The notes under the pieces: generated by a model
Database searches by the model: none
Seen by the model: only the letters and a program-made list of their open reading frames with translations
What the model was told of the DNA's origin: nothing
DNA from: Candidatus Sulfopaludibacter sp. SbA3
GTDB lineage: Bacteria > Acidobacteriota > Terriglobia > Bryobacterales > Bryobacteraceae
Assembly: GCA_900290315.1 (NCBI GenBank)
Contig: OKRF01000166.1
Location: forward strand, 838 to 9,710
Direction: 5' to 3'
Length of the DNA stretch: 8,873 bases
Program-made: the position numbers and the translations under genes
Shown here: piece by piece, positions 1 to 5,826 of the stretch
How the letters are laid out: each line of letters starts with the position of its first letter
Position numbering within the stretch: position 1 is the stretch's first letter

Positions 1-1
1 A

Positions 2-823
2 ATACCCCGCGCCGCAGCAGACTCACAACTTGAGAATCCGATTGGACCTCAAGACACGCCGATCCCGGAATCCAGCGCTCGTTCTGAACGCCGGGCAGGC
101 GACGTCAAAACTAACTTGAAGGACGGGCTTCGATACGTTTGGATACCACCGGGGAAGTTTACGATGTGGTGCTCGCCTGGGGACGGCGAGTGCAATACCG
201 ACGAGCGTCCGGCCCAGCCCGCGGAGGTCGCGAAAGGTCTTTGGCTGGGGCAGACAGAAGTGACTGTGGCGGCGTGGAGAAGATACGTGAAGGCAGTCGG
301 CGGAGAGATGCCGCCTGCGCCATTCTTCAATGAGGGCTGGCTTAATGAGCGGCAACCAATTGTGAACATAAGCTGGAACGACGCCCAGAGTTACTGCCGA
401 TGGGCCGGGATGAGACTGCCCTCAGAGGTGGAGTGGGAGTACGCGGCGCGGGCCGGTTCGACGGCCGCCCGATACGGGGAGCCTGGCCGCATTTCGTGGT
501 ACTTTGTCAACAGTGCCTACGCCGCACACGATGTGGGTACAAAGGAAGCCAATACTTGGGGCCTTTTCGACATGCTTGGCAACGCCGAAGAGTGGGTGGC
601 CGATTGGTACATCTTCTCCACTCAACGTGAGCCAAATAATCTCAGGCAAGCACTCGAAATGGCGGAAGCTGCGGAAAAGGAGGCTAGAAACACGCGGCCT
701 CAGCGCGCGCTGCGGGGCGGCAGCTGGCACGACATCTCGGGAAACGTTCGTGCCTCTGTCCGCAGCAGCGCCTCACCTGACCGTAGGGAGATAACGTTTG
801 GATGCCGCTGTGCAGGCGAATGA
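2..823 (+). CDS. SUMF1 / FGE-sulfatase-type domain protein, 5'-partial
   Basis: The visible protein is one formylglycine-generating-enzyme-like (SUMF1) domain. Landmarks in order are YVWIPPGKFTM, CSPGDGECNTDERPAQP, LGQTEVT, VNISWNDAQSYCRWAG, MRLPSEVEWEYAARAG, GLFDMLGNAEEWVADWY, a short Glu/Ala-rich insert, and LRGGSW followed by FGCRCAGE at the end. A TTG at 116 could serve as a start, but the frame has no stop back to base 2. The extra codons encode a Pro/Ser-rich linker leading into the TN-x-KDGLRYVW segment that usually opens this domain, so I take the gene as running off the left edge. The SYCYRYRCAAR segment that holds both catalytic cysteines in true FGE is replaced by one without cysteine, so formylglycine synthesis is unlikely. 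In bacteria such domains often follow a kinase, peptidase or signal-anchor module, which would lie outside the window. Confident in the domain; role unknown. Confidence 0.88.
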   Translation: MPRAAADSQLENPIGPQDTPIPESSARSERRAGDVKTNLKDGLRYVWIPPGKFTMWCSPGDGECNTDERPAQPAEVAKGLWLGQTEVTVAAWRRYVKAVGGEMPPAPFFNEGWLNERQPIVNISWNDAQSYCRWAGMRLPSEVEWEYAARAGSTAARYGEPGRISWYFVNSAYAAHDVGTKEANTWGLFDMLGNAEEWVADWYIFSTQREPNNLRQALEMAEAAEKEARNTRPQRALRGGSWHDISGNVRASVRSSASPDRREITFGCRCAGE

Positions 824-862
824 TCCTTCTTTTGAGACCCCGCGCCGTGGCATCCTGTCGTC

Positions 863-1316
863 ATGAGCGAATGCGAATCGGCGACTGACCTGCGTGCTCG
901 CCTCGTTGAGGTCGCACTACAGTGGCAGGAGCGGTTCGGGGTCGCGCCAGCCGTGACCAGCGCCCTCTCCTAGCTCGACGCCGCCCTGCTCGTCGGCATG
1001 GCCGAGGACGAGTACTGCGCCGACTGCGCCAGCGGGACCGCCGTCACTCGCGGGTGCGACTTCACGCACCGCGGGTGCTGCTACCAGGTGAAGGCAAACC
1101 GGCCGAGCGGCCGGAAGGACTCCTTCGTCACGTTGGTCGGCAAGGCCAACAACTACGACTGGGCCAAGCTGGTCTGGATCTTGTACGACCGCTGCTACCA
1201 GATCCAGGAGGCGTGGGAGTGGACCGTAGACGAGTACCGGCGGCAGTTCGAAACGGTCGGCCGGTTGTCCCCTGCGCACATGCGACTGGGTCGGCGACTG
1301 TTCCCGCTCCGGCCGG
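863..1316 (+). pseudogene. Conserved protein of unknown function, interrupted by in-frame TAG
   Basis: From ATG 863 the frame reads MSECESATDLRARLVEVALQ and on to TSALS, then meets TAG at 971-973. The same frame continues without a shift as LDAALLVGMAEDEYCADCAS, CCYQVKANRPSGRKDSFVTL, VGKANNYDWAKLVWILYD and YQIQEAWEWTVDEYRRQF, ending near RLSPAHMRLGRRLFP at about 1312. The continuity of sensible protein across the stop argues for one gene with a nonsense mutation; a GAG to TAG change would account for it. It resembles a family of roughly 140-residue uncharacterised proteins that I recognise only by general pattern. The YQVKANRP segment recalls the strand-plus-lysine part of some PD-(D/E)xK nucleases, but this is weak. 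After about 1312 the frame runs on to a stop at 1442 as an out-of-frame shadow of the HipA relic. A restart at ATG 998 is possible but would omit the N-terminal third. No clear Shine-Dalgarno sequence precedes 863. Confidence 0.68.
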
Positions 1317-1317
1317 C

Positions 1318-1801
1318 ATGCTCGGCGCCAAGGACGGCGAGACCCGCAGCTACCTGGAATTCGTGGACATTCTCCGGCAACACGGCGCGGCGCCCAAGGC
1401 GGACATGCATGCACTCTGGAGGCGGATCGTGTACACCGTCCTGATCTCAAACACGGACGATCATCTGCGCAACCACGGTTTTCCTGTGGACTGGCCCCGC
1501 CGGATGGCGCCTGTCGCCTGCGTACGATATCAACCCCACGCCCATCGACATCCGACCGCGCATTCTGTCTACCAGCATCGATCTGGACGACAGCACAGCG
1601 TCGCTGAAGCTGGCGCTCGCGGTGTCGCCGTACTTCGAGCTCACTCCGCACCAAGCACGTAAGATCGCGGCAGAAGTCGGGCGGGCCGTTGGGACCTGGC
1701 GGCGAGCTGCCGCAAAGATCGGCCTCACGCAAGCGGAGATCGCCCGCATGGCGTCGGCCTTCGAGCACGAAGACCTGAAGGCGGCGCGGGCCCTGGCATG
1801 A
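1318..1801 (+). pseudogene. hipA: HipA-family toxin kinase, C-terminal relic with frameshift
   Basis: HipA proteins are Ser/Thr kinases of type II toxin-antitoxin systems. Frame 1 from about 1318 reads MLGAKDGETRSYLEFVDILR, then APKADMHALWRRIVYTVLIS and NTDDHLRNHGF. NTDDHLRN matches the HipA catalytic loop, with the catalytic Asp at 1456-1458. At the TTTT run (1479-1482) the sense moves to frame 2: LWTGPAGWRLSPAYDINPTP, then IDLDDSTASLKLALAVSPYF, EVGRAVGTWRRAAAKIGL and MASAFEHEDLKAARALA, stopping at TGA 1799-1801. The metal-binding Asp of SPAYDI is at 1526-1528, so the shift separates the two active-site aspartates. Only about 160 codons remain of a protein normally above 400, so more than half of the N-terminal part is gone. 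No HipB-like antitoxin is present. The relic abuts the preceding broken gene without a gap. Assignment to HipA is confident; the toxin cannot be functional here. Confidence 0.85.
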
Positions 1802-1806
1802 GACGC

Positions 1807-1812
1807 TACAAT
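1807..1812 (+). promoter_or_regulatory. Possible -10 box of the tRNA gene
   Basis: TACAAT differs from the TATAAT consensus at one base and starts six bases after the HipA stop codon. Transcription would begin near 1819, about 12 bases before the mature tRNA. I see no good -35 hexamer at the matching distance, so the call is tentative. It might also drive the hydrolase gene behind the tRNA. Confidence 0.35.
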
Positions 1813-1830
1813 ATTGGGTACTGCATGTTC

Positions 1831-1907
<77 letters not shown>

Positions 1908-1915
1908 GAATTCCA

Positions 1916-3397
1916 GTGCGCAGAACAGTCAGAACTGTCACGGGCCCGTTGCTGGCCCTGATGCTCACGGGCTCCGCCCTCCTCGCTGCGGAACCCATCC
2001 CGGTCACGGTCCGCCTGGATTCACCTGTGGTGGAGCGGTTCCTGGGCTTGGGCGTCCAGTGGGATCCCTACGAATATCCGCCTTTGCCTGAGGCGTGGAA
2101 GACCACCCTGAACCGCGTCGACTTCATGAAGCCCGGAGTGCTGCGCGTCATGTTGAACGCCTCTGCTTACGTACGGGGATTCGATGCGTCCGGCGATCCC
2201 CGGTATGTGTGGTCTGAAGGCGAAACGGGCATCGAGCGGCTATCCTCCCTGCTGGGCATTCTTGACTATGCGCAGTCCCATCAAATCGATGTGCTGATCG
2301 GCGAATGGTCGCCCGCCCGCGGGATCAATACCCGTGCTGGCCGGGCCGGTGCGGGCGACCCACACTGGGCCAGGATCCACGCCGGATTCCTGAAATACCT
2401 GATTGGCGTCAGGAAGTACACCGTCATCCGGTACTTCAACTATATGAATGAGCCGAACGGGAATTGGATGTGGCCCGGCGGCAATGTGGATTACAACGCG
2501 TGGGCGCAGGGAATCCGCAATCTGAGGAAGGAACTGGATGCGCAGGGTCTTCCCGCCGTGAAGTTGGCCGGTCCGGACAATTCCGGCAACTGGGAGTGGC
2601 TCGAACGGTGCGCCACCGAGATGCCGCGCGAATTCGGTGCGTGGGAATCGCACTGGTACGCGAAGGATTCCGATGTGACAGAGGGCCGAATCGAGAAGTT
2701 CCTCAAGGAAAAGCGGGAAATGCTGCTCACGTCCGATCCGCCGGCCGCTTCCAAGCCGCTGTTCATCGGCGAGGCGGGCATGATCGAAGGTAAGACCAAC
2801 GGCGACCAGCAGCCCCGCGTCAAAGAATTCGCTTACGGTGTTCTCATGGCCGACTATGTTGCGCAAGCGGCGCGAGCCGGATGGGCAAGCGCGATCGCCT
2901 GGGACCTCGACGATGCCATGCACGTCAATACCGGCGGGCGAGTGACCCCGCCCACGGAGCGCACGCTAAAAATCTGGGGATTCTGGAATACCCAAGGCGC
3001 GGCCATGGGGCATGCCGAAGACGAGGCGGTGCGTCCGTGGTTCTACACCTGGTCGCTGATGGGGCGGCTGTTTCCGAAAGGATCGCAGATTGTGGCGTCG
3101 GACAGCCGTGCCGAGGTTCGCAGCCTGGCGGCGAAGCGCCAAGACGGCGGTCTGAGCGTCATGGTAGTCAATGAAAGCGACACGCCGTGTACGGTCGAGG
3201 TCAAGGCGCCTGGAGGCGGTCGGAAGGCGCTGGAGATCTACCGCTATTTCGACAGGGAACGCCCGGCTACCGTAGAGGGGTTTGCCTCCGCCAGCGAGAA
3301 GTTGCCCGCGATTGACATGGTCAAAGGCGTGCGAATCGAAATGCCCTCGCGAGGCGTGGTGTTTGTAACGAGTACTGGCTCGCCGCGTGCACGGTGA
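1916..3397 (+). CDS. Secreted glycoside hydrolase-like protein (clan GH-A-type TIM barrel)
   Basis: The 493-residue protein starts with a signal peptide (basic MRRTVRTVTG, hydrophobic LLALMLTGSALLAA, likely cleavage before EPIPV). A (beta/alpha)8-type domain follows at about residues 35-375. FNYMNEPNGNW carries a candidate acid/base Glu179 within the Asn-Glu-Pro signature of clan A hydrolases, and FIGEAGMIEG carries a candidate nucleophile Glu286 about 107 residues later, on the expected scale for strands 4 and 7. HWYAKDSD and WASAIAWDLDDAMH look like further barrel strands. Residues 380-485 form a small beta domain, as in GH30, GH39 and GH51-like enzymes. I cannot assign a GH family or substrate; plant or microbial polysaccharide is likely. 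The GTG start at 1916 gives a complete signal peptide, whereas ATG 1961 would cut it. The start is 8 bases after the tRNA CCA, with no visible Shine-Dalgarno. The stop lies next to the IS110 relic. Confidence 0.82.
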   Translation: MRRTVRTVTGPLLALMLTGSALLAAEPIPVTVRLDSPVVERFLGLGVQWDPYEYPPLPEAWKTTLNRVDFMKPGVLRVMLNASAYVRGFDASGDPRYVWSEGETGIERLSSLLGILDYAQSHQIDVLIGEWSPARGINTRAGRAGAGDPHWARIHAGFLKYLIGVRKYTVIRYFNYMNEPNGNWMWPGGNVDYNAWAQGIRNLRKELDAQGLPAVKLAGPDNSGNWEWLERCATEMPREFGAWESHWYAKDSDVTEGRIEKFLKEKREMLLTSDPPAASKPLFIGEAGMIEGKTNGDQQPRVKEFAYGVLMADYVAQAARAGWASAIAWDLDDAMHVNTGGRVTPPTERTLKIWGFWNTQGAAMGHAEDEAVRPWFYTWSLMGRLFPKGSQIVASDSRAEVRSLAAKRQDGGLSVMVVNESDTPCTVEVKAPGGGRKALEIYRYFDRERPATVEGFASASEKLPAIDMVKGVRIEMPSRGVVFVTSTGSPRAR

Positions 3398-3537
3398 GTC
3401 GCCCTAGCTGCTCCTGTTTTCCAGCCTCGTCCTACTGTAGGCAATTGAACATTGGCGAGGCTCTCGTAGCTCTCCGCTAGGGCAGAATCCATCGATCGGC
3501 CGACCTGGGCAGTCGCGTTCGGGAAGGTGGAAACACG
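3398..3537 (+). mobile_element. Probable non-coding left leader of an IS110-family relic (bridge-RNA region)
   Basis: This 140-base stretch lies between the hydrolase stop and the transposase start and has no credible ORF. It holds a perfect 7-base inverted repeat, AGCCTCG (3423-3429) with CGAGGCT (3456-3462). The stem can be extended inward by a G-T and a C-G pair, and a small inner hairpin, CCTA-CTG-TAGG, lies at 3431-3441. In IS110 elements the non-coding segment before the transposase encodes the bridge (seeker) RNA that selects target and donor DNA. The position fits that role, but I cannot identify the guide loops or the outer end of the element. Confidence 0.42.
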
Positions 3538-3693
3538 ATGCCAAAGAGGAATAAGGGTCAAGGCAAAGTTAGCAACTCGAGCCCTATCGAAGGGCTGGCG
3601 GTAGTGCGACATAAGGTGGCGGGAATTGACTTGGGCAGCAAACAACACTGGGTGTGGCTCTATCTTTACCGCAAAGTAGCTTGCCCGTGGTAG
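3538..3693 (+). pseudogene. IS110-family transposase, N-terminal fragment
   Basis: ATG 3538 is preceded by a Shine-Dalgarno-like GGAAGGTGG (3522-3530). The 51-codon frame has a basic start (MPKRNKGQGK), then VVRHKVAGIDLGSKQHWV. AGID-(L/V)-G-x-x-x-H-(W/F)-V is the opening strand of the RuvC-like DEDD domain of IS110 transposases, and its Asp is the first catalytic acid. After about 3655 the similarity ends and the frame runs through unrelated sequence to TAG at 3691. A full transposase is usually 320-450 residues, so roughly nine tenths is missing, including the Tnp20 C-terminal domain with its serine. The element cannot move by itself. The break lies about 80 bases before the next gene, so the right part was probably deleted together with some neighbouring DNA. 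Confidence 0.72.
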
Positions 3694-3696
3694 CAT
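3691..3696 (+). promoter_or_regulatory. Possible extended -10 box for the small secreted protein gene
   Basis: TAGCAT is preceded by TGG, giving a TGn extended -10 pattern 38 bases before ATG 3735. The nearest -35-like hexamer, TTTACC at 3665-3670, has a 20-base spacer, which is long. The IS110 relic ends just upstream, so the original promoter may have been lost or replaced. Confidence 0.22.
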
Positions 3697-3734
3697 CACT
3701 CACAGGCCCGACCCTGAGCGGAAGGAGACACTCG

Positions 3735-4205
3735 ATGACGTCCCTACGATTGGCAGCTTGTCTGCTGCTAACCCTTTCCTTTGCGGCGCGATCCCAGACC
3801 GTCCAGGTCTGCGGTTGGATGGTGGAATCGGTGAGGCCCGATAACTTCTACCAGTTCGACGTTTGGCTTCAAACCGATCGCGAGTTCAGCTTCTTTTACA
3901 AGATGAGCGGGGCGGGCGTGGTGGCGGGGAAGAACAAATCGCACTCGCCGGGCAGCGGCACTTACGTTCTGTATGCCGGCAAGGCCGAAAGGCCGTGGGG
4001 ATTCGGGACCACCCTCTACCCGCCCGCGAAGATCGATATCACCATTGAATTGCACGAAACGCCCGCCGATATCTTCTCCGAAGCGCCGACACCTCTGCTG
4101 GTGAAGTTCGATTTCCGCCGCGATGTCCCCGAGTCGGAGACCAAGCCGCCGGCGACGCTGGCCAAGAAGCAGTGCGTCGCGGTGAAGACCCCCGCCCCGA
4201 AATAG
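3735..4205 (+). CDS. Small secreted protein of unknown function
   Basis: ATG 3735 follows AAGGAG (3722-3727) at a good distance. This start gives a clean signal peptide (MTSLRLAACLLLTLSFAARS, cleavage near SQ-TVQV). The in-frame GTG at 3654 lies within the IS110 relic and would put about 27 residues ahead of it, so I reject it. The 156-residue product has a mature part of about 136 residues, rich in alternating hydrophobic and aromatic residues (YQFDVWLQT, FSFFYKMSG, IDITIELHE, LLVKFDFRR), which suggests a beta-sandwich. There are two cysteines in the mature part, in VCGWM and KKQCVAV near the two ends, which could form a disulfide. The tail is Pro/Lys-rich. I do not recognise the family. The gene stops 9 bases before the stop codon of the convergent DinB-fold gene. 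Confidence 0.75.
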   Translation: MTSLRLAACLLLTLSFAARSQTVQVCGWMVESVRPDNFYQFDVWLQTDREFSFFYKMSGAGVVAGKNKSHSPGSGTYVLYAGKAERPWGFGTTLYPPAKIDITIELHETPADIFSEAPTPLLVKFDFRRDVPESETKPPATLAKKQCVAVKTPAPK

Positions 4206-4214
4206 CCCCGTTGC

Positions 4215-4766
4215 CTAATCACTATGCCCGGCGCAATGCAGCACGCCCAGATAAGCACTCCACGGACCGGCCGCATCTCGATACTGGTGGGCCATCACGC
4301 GCGACAGTTGATGCAGGTGCGTGAGGTCGTGACCCACCCATGCGGCCAAAAGTTGCGAGAGCGTCACCACTCCCAGCGCGGGATGCGTTCCTCGCCGAGC
4401 CATGTCTTCATCGTTTAGGTTGAGCGCCTGCAGCGCAGCCAGACTCTCCCGTCTCAGGCGGGCAAACTCGTCCAGGAGTTGTTCCAGCGATTTGCCCTCA
4501 CTCTCTTTGAACTGCGCAAAGCGGTCAAAGGGATCGAACGGACGCGCCTCGCCGCTCTCCAGGATGATCCGCAGGCGCGGGATCCAATCGGTCCGATCCC
4601 CGAAGATCAGGTGACCCACAATGTCGAACGCGCTCCAGGTGTCGCCTCCTTCGTTGCGGCGCACCCAGATGTCCGGCATCCCCCGCAACAGCGCATCCAG
4701 CGTTGCAGGAGTGCGCGTGAGAACAGCAATAGCCTCACCCAGAGTGAATTCTGTCAGAATTGGCAT
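4215..4766 (-). CDS. DinB-fold (DinB_2 / YfiT-like) metal-binding protein
   Basis: The 183-residue protein (from ATG at 4766) has the four-helix DinB layout. Residues 10-37 form the first helix, then TWSAFDIVGHLIFGDRTDW holds His52, the helix at 90-117 is charged, and LLAAWVGHDLTHLHQLSRVM holds His146 and His150. This His...His-x3-His triad is the metal site of the DinB/YfiT superfamily. Members act as thiol-dependent S-transferases (bacillithiol or mycothiol) or are uncharacterised, often stress-linked; the substrate here is unknown. An in-frame GTG at 4787 would add seven residues with no better ribosome site, so I chose the ATG. There is no signal peptide, so it is probably cytoplasmic. 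The gene is divergent from the VOC gene across about 100 bases and convergent with the small secreted protein gene, so it is probably transcribed alone. Confidence 0.88.
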   Translation of the reverse strand: MPILTEFTLGEAIAVLTRTPATLDALLRGMPDIWVRRNEGGDTWSAFDIVGHLIFGDRTDWIPRLRIILESGEARPFDPFDRFAQFKESEGKSLEQLLDEFARLRRESLAALQALNLNDEDMARRGTHPALGVVTLSQLLAAWVGHDLTHLHQLSRVMAHQYRDAAGPWSAYLGVLHCAGHSD

Positions 4767-4858
4767 GCCTACGTAGATGCATCCCACTCGCTCCGGGACT
4801 CAATCCCGCCGCCGATTGCCGAGTGCCATGTGGAGCCCGAATTCGCCGCGCCAGGCAC

Positions 4859-4864
4859 TATAAT
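4859..4864 (+). promoter_or_regulatory. -10 box of the VOC gene, placed for leaderless transcription
   Basis: A perfect TATAAT ends six bases before the ATG at 4871, so transcription should start at or within a base of the A of the start codon. There is no Shine-Dalgarno sequence between them. No convincing -35 hexamer is seen 16-18 bases upstream. The in-frame GTG at 4760 would lie upstream of this promoter and inside the divergent gene. Confidence 0.55.
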
Positions 4865-4870
4865 GCGGAC

Positions 4871-5788
4871 ATGCTCTCCCGCATTTCGATGCTCGTCGCC
4901 ATGGCCGGCGCACCCTGCCTGGTGGCCCAGCCTCCCGCCGTCAAGCGACCCCCGATTGTAGGCCTCGCCCACATCGCCCTGAAAACCAACGATCTCGCGG
5001 CGGCGCGGAATTTCTACGGCCACGACTTGGGGTTCCAGGAAGCTTTCACCCTGGATAAACCCACCGGAGGCCTGATGCTCACCTACTTCAAGGTGAACGA
5101 CCACCAATACATCGAACTGTTTCCGGAATTAAAGGACGAGGCGGAGGACCGGCTCTCTCACATCTGTTTCGAGACCACCAACGCCCGGCAACTGCGTGAT
5201 TACCTGGCCAGTCAGGGAGTCAAAGTCCCGGACAGCCTCAAACTCGGCGTGGACGGCAACTACAGCATCATGGTGACCGATCCCGATGGTCACAACGTCG
5301 AGTTCATGGAGTATGTGCCGGGATCGCTGCACAGCCGCAACTTCGGCAAGGCCCTGCCGGCCACGCGCATCGCCGACCACCTGATTCATGTCGGCGCCAT
5401 AGTCCAGGATCGCGCCGCCGCCGACCATTTCTACAAGGACATTCTGGGATTCCAGGAGTTCTGGCATGGGGGCATGACCGACGAACGCGCGGACTGGATC
5501 GACATGCGCGTCCCCGAAGGCACCGATTGGATGGAGTACATGATGAACGTGCGCAACCCATCGCCCAGAACCCGCGGCGTGATGAACCACCTGGCGCTCG
5601 GCGTTCCCAGCGTGGAAGCCGCCCACAAAATCCTCCTGGAGCGCGCCGCCCACATGCAGGAACAGCCCAAGATCGGCCGCGACGGCAAGTGGCAGCTCAA
5701 TCTCTACGACCCCAATCTCACCCGCGCCGAACTGATGGAGCCAAAGCCCGTCCAGACACCCTGCTGTTCCCCCATGAAAGACAAGTGA
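4871..5788 (+). CDS. Secreted two-domain VOC (glyoxalase/dioxygenase-fold) protein
   Basis: The 305-residue protein opens with a short hydrophobic export signal (MLSRISMLVAMAGAPCLVAQ). Two vicinal-oxygen-chelate domains follow, at about residues 30-149 and 169-291. Each carries a full His/Glu metal quartet: His34, Glu82, His97 and Glu144 in the first; His173, Glu222, His240 and Glu287 in the second. Landmarks are VGLAHIALKT, FYGHDLGFQE, HICFETTN, VTDPDGHNVEFMEY, then HVGAIVQD, FYKDILGFQEF, MNHLALGV and LYDPNLTRAELME. VOC proteins include glyoxalase I, extradiol dioxygenases and resistance proteins. Complete metal sites in both domains suggest catalysis, but the substrate cannot be read. Export outside the cytoplasm is unusual for the fold though common in soil acidobacteria. 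The C-terminus carries a Cys pair (TPCCSP). The start is ATG 4871, not GTG 4760, because it fits the promoter and signal peptide. The gene is convergent with the permease gene, 38 bases apart. Confidence 0.87.
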   Translation: MLSRISMLVAMAGAPCLVAQPPAVKRPPIVGLAHIALKTNDLAAARNFYGHDLGFQEAFTLDKPTGGLMLTYFKVNDHQYIELFPELKDEAEDRLSHICFETTNARQLRDYLASQGVKVPDSLKLGVDGNYSIMVTDPDGHNVEFMEYVPGSLHSRNFGKALPATRIADHLIHVGAIVQDRAAADHFYKDILGFQEFWHGGMTDERADWIDMRVPEGTDWMEYMMNVRNPSPRTRGVMNHLALGVPSVEAAHKILLERAAHMQEQPKIGRDGKWQLNLYDPNLTRAELMEPKPVQTPCCSPMKDK

Positions 5789-5826
5789 AAAACCCGTCAG
5801 CCTGATCTGCGCGACTTATTGCCGTC

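Noticed and set aside
922..1662. 246-codon plus-strand ORF starting at 922
   Set aside because: Only its 1318-1482 part makes sense (HipA). The rest is the wrong frame of the two flanking broken genes, with Arg/Pro/His-rich shadow protein.
917..1768. 283-codon minus-strand ORF
   Set aside because: It is antisense to the two pseudogenes, low in recognisable motifs, and typical of GC-rich shadow frames.
2240..2923. 227-codon minus-strand ORF inside the hydrolase gene
   Set aside because: It is antisense to a clear secreted protein and has no family motifs.
4762..4782. Cluster of short palindromes (GGCATGCC, TACGTA, ATGCAT) at the DinB start, as an operator
   Set aside because: These are three different short restriction-like palindromes overlapping the coding start, with no shared half-site. 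Chance is enough.
5129..5653. 174-codon minus-strand ORF inside the VOC gene
   Set aside because: It is a shadow of a gene with two full metal-binding VOC domains.
5789..5826. Terminator between the convergent VOC and permease genes
   Set aside because: There is no stable GC-rich hairpin with a T run in these 38 bases.
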